Origin: Phycicoccus sp. Root101
Lineage (GTDB): Bacteria > Actinomycetota > Actinomycetes > Actinomycetales > Dermatophilaceae
Reading direction: 5' to 3'
Assembly: GCF_001426245.1 (NCBI RefSeq)
Contig: NZ_LMCM01000001.1
Location: 62,001 to 126,000 of the forward strand
DNA: 64,000 nt
Shown: in pieces, positions 1-7,048 of the stretch
How positions within the stretch are numbered: position 1 is the first letter of the stretch
Layout of the letters: every line of letters starts with the position of its first letter
The notes under the pieces: generated by a model
Databases searched by the model: none
Seen by the model: the letters and a program-made list of their open reading frames with translations, nothing else
Told to the model about the DNA's origin: nothing
Program-made: the position numbers and the translations under genes

Positions 1-94
1 ACGGCAGGCCCAGCCGGTCGGAGTAGAACTCCTTCGCGCGATCGGTGTCCGTGACGGGAAGCATCGTCGCAACTGCACTCATGGCCAGTGACAT
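1..94 (-). CDS. VOC (glyoxalase/bleomycin-resistance) family protein, N-terminal fragment
   Basis: Only the first 31 codons lie in the window; the gene runs off the left edge. The translation reads MSLAMSAVATMLPVTDTDRA then KEFYSDRLGLP, the first beta-alpha unit of a vicinal-oxygen-chelate domain (the xLPVxDxxRAxxFYxxxLGL pattern). The ATG at 94 is preceded by a strong AAGGAGGT ribosome-binding site 7 nt upstream, which decides this start over the in-frame ATG at 82. Substrate and metal ligands cannot be judged from this fragment. Confidence 0.75.
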   Translation of the reverse strand, partial: MSLAMSAVATMLPVTDTDRAKEFYSDRLGLP

Positions 95-189
95 GACCAG
101 CACCTCCTTCAGGCACCTCCCAGCGTCCTCCCCGTCCGAGCCCTGGCGATCCACCAATGTGGTGATCGCTCTGCGCCAGAATGGGCGAC

Positions 190-999
190 ATGACCAGACC
201 CAGGCCCGTCGAGTGCTGGCTCACCGACATGGACGGGGTGCTCGTCCACGAGGAGAGCGCCATCCCGGGGGCCGCGGAGTTCCTCGCCGCCCTCACCGAG
301 CACGGGCGCCGGTTCCTCGTGCTGACCAACAACTCGATCTTCACCCCGCGCGACCTCCGGGCCAGGCTGCTGGCCAGCGGCATCGACGTGCCCGAGGAGT
401 CGATCTGGACCTCGGCCCTGGCCACCGCGCAGTTCCTCGACGACCAGCGACCCCGCGGGAGCGCGTTCGTCGTGGGCGAGTCCGGCCTGACGAACGCGCT
501 CTACGACGTCGGCTACACGACCACCGAGCGCAACCCCGACTACGTCGTCCTCGGCGAGACCCGCACCTACTCGTTCGAGGCCATCACCAAGGCGATCCGG
601 CTGATCGAGGGCGGGGCACGGTTCATCGCGACCAACCCCGACGTCAGCGGGCCGAGCCCGCAGGGCTCCCTGCCCGCGACGGGTTCGGTGGCCGCCCTGA
701 TCAGCGCCGCCACCGGCCGCCAGCCGTACTACATCGGCAAGCCCAACCCGCTGATGATGCGCAGCGCCCTCAACCGGATCGACGCGCACTCCGAGTCGAC
801 GGTGATGGTCGGCGACCGGATGGACACCGATGTCATCAGCGGCCTCGAGGCCGGCCTGCGGACGGTCCTCGTCCTGACGGGATCCACCCAGCGGCACCAG
901 GTGGACCAGTTCCCCTACCAGCCGACGCGCGTCGTCGACTCGGTCGCCGACATCGTCCCGCTCGTGGCCGAGCTGCGCCCGCTCGACGGACCGTCCTAG
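190..999 (+). CDS. HAD-superfamily class IIA hydrolase (NagD-like phosphatase)
   Basis: A 269-residue cytosolic HAD phosphatase of subclass IIA. Motif I is LTDMDGVL near the N-terminus, motif II is LTNNS, the conserved lysine lies in GKPNP and motif IV is MVGDRMDTD. Family members (NagD, AraL, phosphoglycolate-type phosphatases) dephosphorylate small sugar or nucleotide phosphates; the substrate here is unknown. I prefer the ATG at 190 to the one at 181, because homologues begin just before ECWLTDMDG and a -10-like CAGAAT ends 7 nt before it. Its TAG stop shares the CTAG tetranucleotide with the convergent arsR-type gene. Confidence 0.88.
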   Translation: MTRPRPVECWLTDMDGVLVHEESAIPGAAEFLAALTEHGRRFLVLTNNSIFTPRDLRARLLASGIDVPEESIWTSALATAQFLDDQRPRGSAFVVGESGLTNALYDVGYTTTERNPDYVVLGETRTYSFEAITKAIRLIEGGARFIATNPDVSGPSPQGSLPATGSVAALISAATGRQPYYIGKPNPLMMRSALNRIDAHSESTVMVGDRMDTDVISGLEAGLRTVLVLTGSTQRHQVDQFPYQPTRVVDSVADIVPLVAELRPLDGPS

Positions 1000-1083
1000 C
1001 GGAGCCTGCTCGACGGACCGTCCTGACGGAGCCTGCTCGACGGACCGTCCTGGCGGAGCCTGCTCGACGGACCGTCCTGGCGG
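982..1083. repeat. 27-bp tandem repeat, about 3.8 copies
   Basis: Units start at 982, 1009, 1036 and 1063 and read CTCGACGGACCGTCCT, then a variable position, then GCGGAGCCTG. The only clear variation is around the codon TAG/TGA/TGG. The repeat covers the 3' ends of both convergent genes. On the minus strand it encodes three copies of the nonapeptide RQDGPSSRL, and in the plus frame units 1 and 2 carry stop codons. Confidence 0.95.
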
Positions 1084-1391
1084 GGGCCGAGGACGCTGTC
1101 GAGCAGCCCCGGGAAGGCCGCGTCCACCTCGTCGCGGCGCAGCGACACCAGCCGTTGTCGACCGTGGGGCTCGTTGCGGATCAGCCCGGCCTCGCGCAGC
1201 ACCTTCATGAGGTGGGACTTGGTCGACTTGGGCAGGGCCGGGTTGGTCGCCCCGCACTGGGCCATCTCGAGGGGCCCGTCGACGAGGTCACGCACGATCT
1301 GCAGCCGGGCGGGGTCGCTCAGCGCGAAGAGCACGTCGGTCAGCGCGACGTCACCGAGGTCGGGGTGCACCAGCTCTGGCGTTCCACTCAT
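996..1391 (-). CDS. ArsR/HTH_20-family transcriptional repressor
   Basis: A 131-residue winged-helix protein. The core is [20 protein letters not shown], followed by the recognition region [15 protein letters not shown] and a wing containing [13 protein letters not shown]. Start chosen at 1391 ([12 protein letters not shown]); the longer reading frame would run through the operator. It is divergent from the MFS exporter gene, and operator-like palindromes lie directly upstream of its own start and in front of the exporter, so autorepression and repression of the exporter are likely. No ArsR-type metal cysteine pair (CxC) is seen, so the ligand is probably organic. The C-terminus is three RQDGPSSRL repeats made by the 27-bp repeat and is probably dispensable. 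Confidence 0.85.
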   Translation of the reverse strand: MSGTPELVHPDLGDVALTDVLFALSDPARLQIVRDLVDGPLEMAQCGATNPALPKSTKSHLMKVLREAGLIRNEPHGRQRLVSLRRDEVDAAFPGLLDSVLGPRQDGPSSRLRQDGPSSRLRQDGPSSRLR

Positions 1392-1392
1392 G

Positions 1393-1410
1393 GTTCGACA
1401 ATACTCGAAC
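1393..1410. promoter_or_regulatory. ArsR-type operator, copy 1
   Basis: GTTCGACAATACTCGAAC matches the perfect palindrome at 1450-1467 in 16 of 18 positions. It lies immediately upstream of the regulator start codon (1391), where a bound dimer would block initiation. Assignment to the neighbouring repressor is inference from position. Confidence 0.75.
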
Positions 1411-1449
1411 TGATTTCGCGCGATCGGGAATGCCCCACCTGCTGACACC

Positions 1450-1467
1450 GTTCGACAATTGTCGAAC
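1450..1467. promoter_or_regulatory. ArsR-type operator, copy 2 (perfect palindrome)
   Basis: GTTCGACAATTGTCGAAC is a perfect 18-bp palindrome, 41 bp upstream of the exporter start at 1509 and 57 bp from the other operator copy. It is likely the repressor site controlling the exporter. Confidence 0.8.
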
Positions 1468-1508
1468 CAATGTCAGTCCCCCGAGTGTCGTCCCGAGAGG
1501 TTGCCGTC

Positions 1509-2777
1509 ATGGCCGAGCGCACCACCCCCACCACGCTCCTGCCCGCCACGACACCCGCCGCGCCGTCGCGCCGGGAGCGTCGAGCGCGCCGACCCCACCG
1601 ACCGGGCCGACTGGGTCGCGGCCCCGCCTTCACCACCGCCGTCGGTGCCGTCGCAGCCCTCATGGTCGGCGCCAGCGCCCCCTCCCCCTTCTACCCCGTC
1701 CTGCAGGCCCAGATCGGCTTCTCTGCCGGCACGATGACGACGATCTTCGGCGTCTACGCCCTCACCCTGCTCGCGACCCTGCTCGTCACCGGGTCGCTGT
1801 CCGACCACGTCGGCCGTCGTCCGGTCCTGGCCGTCGGCTTCGTCGTCCTCGCGGTGAGCATGCTCGGCTTCTGGCACGCCGACGACGTCACGACGCTGAT
1901 GGTGTCCCGTGCCGTGCAGGGAGTCGCCGCCGGCCTGCTCATGTCGACGGTCTCCGCCGCCGCGGTCGACCTCGAACCCCCGACCCGTCCCGGGCTCGCC
2001 GCCACCGTCAACGGCGTGACCCCGATGGTGGGCCTGGCCGCGGGCGCCCTCGCCGCGGGTGCCGCCCTCGACTGGTCCCCCAGCGCACTGCCCGTCGTGT
2101 TCGGGACCCTCACCGCGGCCTACCTCGTCCTCGCGCTCGTCACCCTGGCCCTGCCGGAGACCTCACCCCGCCACGACGGTTGGCTGCGTTCCCTGCGGCC
2201 GCAGGTCGGCATCCCCGTCTCCGCGCGAAAAGCCTTCAACCGCAGCGCTCCCGCGCTCGTCGCCGGCTGGGCCACCGGTGGCCTCTACCTCTCGCTCGGC
2301 GCCCCGCTCGTCGCCTCGCTCGGTGGCCGTGACCACATCGCGCAGGGCGCGGCGGTCACGCTGCTCACCGGCACCGGCGGCCTCAGCTCCTACCTCGCGC
2401 GAGCCCGCTCCGCGCGGGCCGTCACCCTCTACGGCACCGTCATGCTCGCGGTCGGCACGGCGCTGACCCTGGTCGCGATGCACCTCGGGTCGCTGGTCGG
2501 GTTCCTGCTCGCCGTCGTCGTGGCGGGATCCGGCTTCGGCACGTCGTTCCTCGGGATCATGCGCTCGGTCACCCCCACCGTGGGCCCGGACCAGCGCGGC
2601 GAGCTCTTCTCCTCGGTCTTCGTCGTGAGCTACCTCGCCTTCGGGCTCCCTGCCGTGGCAGCGGGTTTCGCGGTGCCGCACCTCGGCCTCGAGACGACCG
2701 CGACCGTGTATGGCGTCGTCGTCGCCGTGCTCTCCGCCGCGGCGGCGCTCCTGCGCCGCTTCACCACGCGGGACTGA
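1509..2777 (+). CDS. MFS transporter (drug/metabolite exporter)
   Basis: A 422-residue inner-membrane protein with about 12 hydrophobic segments and a basic N-terminus. The MFS signature between TM2 and TM3 is visible as GSLSDHVGRRPVL, and VSRAVQGVAAG lies in TM4-TM5. Start at 1509, preceded by GAGAGG; an ATG at 1470 would put the start directly against the operator and lacks such a site. It sits opposite an ArsR-family repressor with shared operators, the classic layout for an inducible efflux pump. The substrate cannot be predicted. Confidence 0.87.
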   Translation: MAERTTPTTLLPATTPAAPSRRERRARRPHRPGRLGRGPAFTTAVGAVAALMVGASAPSPFYPVLQAQIGFSAGTMTTIFGVYALTLLATLLVTGSLSDHVGRRPVLAVGFVVLAVSMLGFWHADDVTTLMVSRAVQGVAAGLLMSTVSAAAVDLEPPTRPGLAATVNGVTPMVGLAAGALAAGAALDWSPSALPVVFGTLTAAYLVLALVTLALPETSPRHDGWLRSLRPQVGIPVSARKAFNRSAPALVAGWATGGLYLSLGAPLVASLGGRDHIAQGAAVTLLTGTGGLSSYLARARSARAVTLYGTVMLAVGTALTLVAMHLGSLVGFLLAVVVAGSGFGTSFLGIMRSVTPTVGPDQRGELFSSVFVVSYLAFGLPAVAAGFAVPHLGLETTATVYGVVVAVLSAAAALLRRFTTRD

Positions 2778-2812
2778 CCACCGCGATCTGAGTACGGGTA
2801 CGGATGCCGGAC

Positions 2813-2831
2813 CCTGCCGGTCGACGGCAGG
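2813..2831 (+). terminator. Hairpin after the MFS gene
   Basis: CCTGCCG and CGGCAGG form a 7-bp stem with a 5-nt loop, 36 bp after the exporter stop, in the gap before convergent metF. There is no T-tract, as is usual for high-GC actinobacterial terminators. The remainder of 2778-2933 holds no gene; a decamer GATCTGAGTA at 2785-2794 recurs at 31619. Confidence 0.5.
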
Positions 2832-2933
2832 CTCGACGCGTCGCAGTCGGGGGAATGCGACAGCGCGGGGTACGAGCCGCGGGCGCAGTCAGGAGGGGAG
2901 GCCGCGTCGGGCTCGTGCCCCGTCAGATCCGGG

Positions 2934-3851
2934 TCAGTGCAGGCCGAGGTTGCGGTGCACCTCGAGGGTCGCCGTCGAGCGGTTCATGGTGATGAAGTGC
3001 AGCCCGGGCGCGCCCTCGCCGAGCATTCGGTTGGCCAGCTCGGTGGCGATCTGGACGCCCACCTCACGGGTGGCGGCAGGATCCCCCGACACCGCCTCCA
3101 ACCGTGACACGACCGTCTCGGGCAGCGGCGTCCCCATGAGCTGGGACATCCGGGCGACCTGCTTGAAGTTCGTGACGGGCATGAGCCCGGGGGTGATCGG
3201 CAGGTCCGGGCGACGGGCTGCGACGGCGTCCCGCAGGCGCAGGTAGCTCTCGGCGTCGAAGACCATCTGGGTGATCGCGAAGCTCGCGCCCGCGTCGGCC
3301 TTGCGCACCATCACCTCGACGTCGTGCTCGAAGCTCGGCGAGGCCGGGTGGACGTCGGGGAACGCGGCCACACCGATGGTGAAGTCCCCCAACGACTTCA
3401 CCAGCCCGACCAGGTCGGTGGCGTGGTTGAGGCCCTCGGGGTGGGGCACCCACTGCCCGCCGGGGTCGCCCGGCGGGTCACCGCGCAGGGCGAGGATGTT
3501 GCGCACACCCGAGGCGGCATACAGGCCCACGACCTGGCGCAGGGCGGCCACGGACGCACCGACGCACGTGAGGTGGGCCAACGGCGTCAGGGTCGTCTCC
3601 CGGGCGATCCGCTCGGTGACCCGCACGGTGCGGTCCTGGTTGGTGCCGCCGGCGCCGTAGGTCACGGACACGAAGTCCGGGCGCACCGACTCGAGCCGAC
3701 GGATCGCGTCCCAGAGGACCGCCTCGCTCGCATCGTCCTTCGGGGGGAAGAACTCGAAGCTCATCGACGGCGCCGGCGAGGAGAGCATGCCGGGGATCGA
3801 CCGGGTCAGCTGCGCCGGACGTTCGAGACGAGAGGGCTGCCCCAGTGCCAT
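2934..3851 (-). CDS. metF: Methylenetetrahydrofolate reductase
   Basis: A 305-residue FAD enzyme that reduces 5,10-methylene-THF to 5-methyl-THF for methionine synthesis. Family motifs in order: MSFEFFPPKDD (FAD/folate barrel start), VTYGAGG, the folate-site region THLTCVGAS read here as LAHLTCVGAS, RNILALRGDPP, and the long barrel segment ending TPGLMPVTNF. Length matches MetF (about 290-310 aa). The ATG at 3851 has no Shine-Dalgarno site; a TAGTCT hexamer ends 7 nt upstream, suggesting a leaderless mRNA. It is divergent from the polyprenyl synthetase gene. Confidence 0.95.
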   Translation of the reverse strand: MALGQPSRLERPAQLTRSIPGMLSSPAPSMSFEFFPPKDDASEAVLWDAIRRLESVRPDFVSVTYGAGGTNQDRTVRVTERIARETTLTPLAHLTCVGASVAALRQVVGLYAASGVRNILALRGDPPGDPGGQWVPHPEGLNHATDLVGLVKSLGDFTIGVAAFPDVHPASPSFEHDVEVMVRKADAGASFAITQMVFDAESYLRLRDAVAARRPDLPITPGLMPVTNFKQVARMSQLMGTPLPETVVSRLEAVSGDPAATREVGVQIATELANRMLGEGAPGLHFITMNRSTATLEVHRNLGLH

Positions 3852-3858
3852 GGCGGTG

Positions 3859-3864
3859 AGACTA
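3859..3864 (-). promoter_or_regulatory. -10 hexamer of metF (leaderless)
   Basis: TAGTCT on the minus strand, 7 nt before the metF ATG; transcription would begin at or next to the start codon. Confidence 0.5.
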
Positions 3865-3881
3865 GTCGAGCACCCACACCG

Positions 3882-3887
3882 TAGGCT
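3882..3887 (+). promoter_or_regulatory. -10 hexamer of the polyprenyl synthetase gene
   Basis: TAGGCT lies 43 nt before the GTG at 3931, giving a short leader that carries an AGGAGG ribosome-binding site. Confidence 0.4.
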
Positions 3888-3930
3888 CAGGACCAGCACA
3901 CGGTGAGACGACAGGGCACAGGAGGAGCGC

Positions 3931-5019
3931 GTGGTGGTCAGCCCCCTCGATGCCGCGCAGCTGCGCGAGCGCGTGCAGCGGTGCGTCGACGACGTGCTCG
4001 CCCACCAGTCCGGCGTCCTGGCCGAGGTCGGCCCGGACGCGCAGGAGCTGCTCGCAGCGGTGGCCCGCCTCCTCACCGGCGGCAAGCGCCTGCGCGCAGC
4101 CTTCCTCTACTGGGGCTACCGCGGTGCGGGCCAGCCCGACTCGGACGCCCTGGTGCGGGTGGCGACCGCCATGGAGTTCTTCCAGGCCGCCGCCCTCATC
4201 CACGACGACGTCATGGACGACAGCGACACCCGGCGCGGCATGCCTGCCGCCCACCGCTCGCTCGCCGCGCGCCACGAGGAGGAGTCGTGGTCCGGTGACG
4301 CCGGACGGTTCGGCGTGGCCGGTGCGATCCTCGCCGGCAACCTCTGCCTCAACTGGACCGAGGAGCTGTACGCCACCTCGGGCCTGGACGCGACCCACCT
4401 GGCCCGTGGTCGTGGTGTGTTCGACCTGATGCGCACCCAGCTCATGGGCGGGCAGTTCCTCGACGTGGTCGAGTCGGTCCGCTCCTGGGACGGCGTGCCG
4501 ACGGCGGAGCGCATCGAACGGGCCGAGCGCGTCATCCGGTTCAAGAGCGCCAAGTACACGGTCGAGCACCCCCTGCTCATCGGGGCCAGCGCCGGTGGCG
4601 CGGACGGTGACGACCTGGCGGCCCTGTCGCGCTACGGCCTCGACCTCGGACAGGCGTTCCAGCTGCGCGACGACCTGCTCGGGGTGTTCGGCGACCCCGT
4701 GGCCACCGGCAAGCCCGCCGGCGACGACCTGCGCGAGGGCAAGCGGACCGTGCTCGTCGCCCACGCCCTCGCCGGGGCCGACGAGGCCGGGGTCGCCCTC
4801 GTCGAGGCGCACCTCGGCGACGCCGACCTGGACGGCGCGACGGTGGACCGGCTGCGTGAGGTCATCACGGTCAGCGGGGCCGTGGACGCCGTGGAGGCCG
4901 ACATCGCCCGCCTCGCCGACTCGGCCCGGATGGCGCTGAAGTCGACGCGCGGCCTCGACCCCGAGGCCGTCGCGGTGCTCGACCAGCTGATCGACAGCGC
5001 CACCACCCGCGAGCACTGA
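3931..5019 (+). CDS. Polyprenyl (geranylgeranyl-type) diphosphate synthase
   Basis: A 362-residue trans-isoprenyl diphosphate synthase. The first aspartate-rich motif is HDDVMDD (Asp from about residue 92), the second is LRDDLLGVFGD (about 246), and GGKRLRA is the IPP-binding segment near the N-terminus. It elongates allylic diphosphates with IPP to supply quinone or carotenoid side chains; the two residues before the first motif (LIHDD) do not let me fix product length. Start GTG 3931 with AGGAGG 5 nt upstream. It corresponds in position to idsA2 (Rv2173) beside an Rv2175c homologue. Confidence 0.92.
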   Translation: MVVSPLDAAQLRERVQRCVDDVLAHQSGVLAEVGPDAQELLAAVARLLTGGKRLRAAFLYWGYRGAGQPDSDALVRVATAMEFFQAAALIHDDVMDDSDTRRGMPAAHRSLAARHEEESWSGDAGRFGVAGAILAGNLCLNWTEELYATSGLDATHLARGRGVFDLMRTQLMGGQFLDVVESVRSWDGVPTAERIERAERVIRFKSAKYTVEHPLLIGASAGGADGDDLAALSRYGLDLGQAFQLRDDLLGVFGDPVATGKPAGDDLREGKRTVLVAHALAGADEAGVALVEAHLGDADLDGATVDRLREVITVSGAVDAVEADIARLADSARMALKSTRGLDPEAVAVLDQLIDSATTREH

Positions 5020-5064
5020 GCGCCATACCCGGCCCCGACCGGCCAGGCGCGGACGGACGCCACG

Positions 5065-5089
5065 GCGGGGCACCACGGTGGGGCCCCGC
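5065..5089. terminator. Bidirectional hairpin between convergent genes
   Basis: GCGGGGC and GCCCCGC form a 7-bp stem with an 11-nt loop that can pair internally (CACC/GGTG). It lies between the convergent polyprenyl synthetase and Rv2175c-type genes. Confidence 0.55.
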
Positions 5090-5101
5090 GCGAGACGGTG
5101 A

Positions 5102-5485
5102 CTAGAAGGCCTGCTCCATGGCGCGGCGACGCACCTCGGTCTTGAACCCGGCGGCCAGGTTGTCGACGGGCGTGCCGGGCACCCGCAGGGTCTCGTCGGG
5201 GGTGAACAACCAGGTGAGGATCTCCTCGTCGTCCATGCCGCCGTCCGTCAGCACGGTGAAGGTGCCACGGAGGTAGGGGTACACCGACTCCAGGAGGAAC
5301 TGCTCGGGCACCGCCACGACGCGGCGCTCGCCGATGCGGGCACTGATCAGCTCGCGCTCCTCGATCAGCCGCCGCACGCTGGACAGGGGGATGCCGAGGC
5401 GTTCGGCGATGTCGGGGACGGTCAGCCAGGACCCGACGAGGTCCTCCAGGGACGTCTCGGGCGATGCGGGGGTCTGGTCGGTCAC
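5102..5485 (-). CDS. Rv2175c-family DNA-binding protein
   Basis: A 127-residue HTH protein. The N-terminal part is an excisionase-like winged helix (SWLTVPDIAERLGIPLSSVRR, then a basic turn and VPEQFL), and the C-terminal half is the Rv2175c-type domain with DGGMDDEEILTWLFTPD. In M. tuberculosis Rv2175c binds DNA and is phosphorylated by the adjacent kinase PknL, which inhibits binding; here too a PknL-type kinase lies two genes away. The start GTG 5485 has a -10-like CAGGCT 6 nt upstream. A perfect palindrome at 5521-5534 in the divergent promoter region is a candidate target. Confidence 0.88.
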   Translation of the reverse strand: MTDQTPASPETSLEDLVGSWLTVPDIAERLGIPLSSVRRLIEERELISARIGERRVVAVPEQFLLESVYPYLRGTFTVLTDGGMDDEEILTWLFTPDETLRVPGTPVDNLAAGFKTEVRRRAMEQAF

Positions 5486-5520
5486 GGGGACAGCCTGCCA
5501 GCACGCGGGAGCATTGCAAA

Positions 5521-5534
5521 TTACATCGATGTAA
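5521..5534. promoter_or_regulatory. Perfect 14-bp palindrome TTACATCGATGTAA
   Basis: An AT-rich perfect dyad in otherwise GC-rich DNA, between the divergent Rv2175c-type gene and the LysM gene, about 36 bp upstream of the GTG at 5485. A half-site-like TCGATAT follows. It could be an operator for the HTH protein; that is inference. Confidence 0.6.
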
Positions 5535-5659
5535 GTCGATATGGGACCGGTTGCGTGGTGTACCTTTCACTCTCGTCACAGTCGCCCCACCCCCCACTTG
5601 AGCACCTCCCCCCACTGCAGCACCGCTCCGCACGCGGTGGGCACCCCGAAAGGCACCCG

Positions 5660-6979
5660 ATGTCCCCAGTGATCGCTCCCGCGGCGCTCCCTTCGGCGTC
5701 GACCCACGTCGTCACCGCGGTCGTCCAGAAGGCCAAGCCCGCTCCCCACGGCTGGACCTCCTACACCGTGCGCAGCGGCGACACCCTCGCCGCCATCGCC
5801 GACCGCCTCGGCACGACGACCGGCGTGCTCGTGTCCCGCAACCGCCTTTCCGGCGGGGGCAGCCACCTGTCGATCGGCCAGCACCTGTCCGTCCCCAAGT
5901 CCGCCGCGCAGGCCCGCTCCGAGGCCGCCCGCGCCCGCGCGGCAGCCAAGGCGCGTGCGGCCGCCATCGCCCGCAGCACGTACGTCGTGCGGTCCGGCGA
6001 CACCCTCGGCGGCATCGCCGCCCGCAAGGGCGTCTCCCTGGCGGCGCTGCTCAAGACCAACCACCTGTCCAGCCGGTCCGTGCTCCAGATCGGCCAGAAG
6101 GTGCGGATCCCCGGAGCCGGGGCCGCGAGCGCCCACCGACCCTCGGGTGGTGGCAGGACGATGTCGACGACGCGCTACACCGTGCGCAGCGGCGACACCC
6201 TCAGCGCCATCGCCAGCCGCACCCGTACCCCCCTGGCCAAGCTCTACTCGCTGAACCACCTGAGCAGCCGCAGCACCATCTACCCCGGGCAGAAGCTCAA
6301 GGTCCGTGGCACGACCGCCGTCTCGCGCACCTCGACCTCCGGGTACACCGTGCGGTCCGGCGACACCCTCAGCGGCATCGCCGCCCGCCACGGCGTCTCG
6401 CTCGCCGCGCTGCTCAAGGCGAACCGGCTCGCGAACGCCAACCACCTCAGCGTCGGCCAGAAGCTGCGCCTCCCCGGCCGCAAGGCCTCGACGGCGAGCA
6501 GCGCCAACACCTTCGCCGGACGCACCTACCCGAGCTCGACCGTCGGCGCGGCGAACCGCAACCGCGACACCCTCGCCCGCTCCTCGGTGCCCACGCGCGA
6601 CCAGACGCGGGCGATGATCATCGCAACGGCCCGCCGCCACGGCGTCGACCCGCGCCTCGCCCTCGCCGTCGCGTGGCAGGAGTCCGGCTGGAACCAGCGC
6701 CAGGTCTCGGTCGCGAACGCCATCGGCGTCATGCAGGTCATCCCGTCCTCCGGCGAGTGGGCCTCGCAGATGAGCGGCCGCAGGCTGAACCTCATGCGCA
6801 CCCAGGACAACATCACCGCCGGGGTCGTCATCCTGCGCTCCCTGACCCGGTCGGCGAAGAACGTCGACCAGGCCATCGCGGGCTACTACCAGGGCCTCTA
6901 CTCGGTCCAGCACCACGGGATGTACGCCGACACGAAGGTCTACGTGAAGGCCGTGAAGGCGCACCGCGCCCGCTTCTGA
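5660..6979 (+). CDS. LysM-repeat cell-wall protein with C-terminal lytic transglycosylase domain
   Basis: A 439-residue protein with four LysM domains (each starting YTVRSGDTL or YVVRSGDTL, near residues 35, 108, 173 and 229), an Ala/Arg-rich linker, and a goose-lysozyme/SLT-like transglycosylase domain from about residue 315 with the catalytic Glu in AWQESGWN (about 341) and the segment IGVMQVIPS. LysM binds peptidoglycan and the catalytic domain cleaves glycan strands. Start at 5660 with GAAAGG upstream. No convincing signal peptide follows this start although the role must be extracellular; the frame is open back to a GTG at 5555. The PASTA kinase gene follows after 69 bp. Confidence 0.9.
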   Translation: MSPVIAPAALPSASTHVVTAVVQKAKPAPHGWTSYTVRSGDTLAAIADRLGTTTGVLVSRNRLSGGGSHLSIGQHLSVPKSAAQARSEAARARAAAKARAAAIARSTYVVRSGDTLGGIAARKGVSLAALLKTNHLSSRSVLQIGQKVRIPGAGAASAHRPSGGGRTMSTTRYTVRSGDTLSAIASRTRTPLAKLYSLNHLSSRSTIYPGQKLKVRGTTAVSRTSTSGYTVRSGDTLSGIAARHGVSLAALLKANRLANANHLSVGQKLRLPGRKASTASSANTFAGRTYPSSTVGAANRNRDTLARSSVPTRDQTRAMIIATARRHGVDPRLALAVAWQESGWNQRQVSVANAIGVMQVIPSSGEWASQMSGRRLNLMRTQDNITAGVVILRSLTRSAKNVDQAIAGYYQGLYSVQHHGMYADTKVYVKAVKAHRARF

Positions 6980-7036
6980 GGGGGTTCGTGGGGCCTCCCC
7001 CGGACCCGCCTGCATCAGTTGACCGGCTCGACCTCC

Positions 7037-7042
7037 TACACT
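7037..7042 (+). promoter_or_regulatory. -10 hexamer of the PASTA kinase gene (leaderless)
   Basis: TACACT ends 6 nt before the GTG at 7049. It supports this start over the TTG at 7019. Confidence 0.55.
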
Positions 7043-7048
7043 TTGCGG

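Noticed and set aside
2804-2992. Small plus-strand open frame after the MFS gene
   Set aside because: It runs into metF in antisense and is Arg/Gly-rich without a start signal.
3852-3930. SAM or cobalamin riboswitch before metF
   Set aside because: Only 79 bp separate the divergent genes and the metF promoter appears to start at the ATG.
5535-5659. c-di-AMP (ydaO) riboswitch upstream of the LysM gene
   Set aside because: Such switches precede many actinobacterial wall hydrolase genes, but I see none of the conserved core segments here.
7019-7048. TTG 7019 as the kinase start
   Set aside because: TTGACC plus 12 bp to TACACT looks like promoter sequence, and homologues start near the GTG at 7049; the leaderless pattern fits better.
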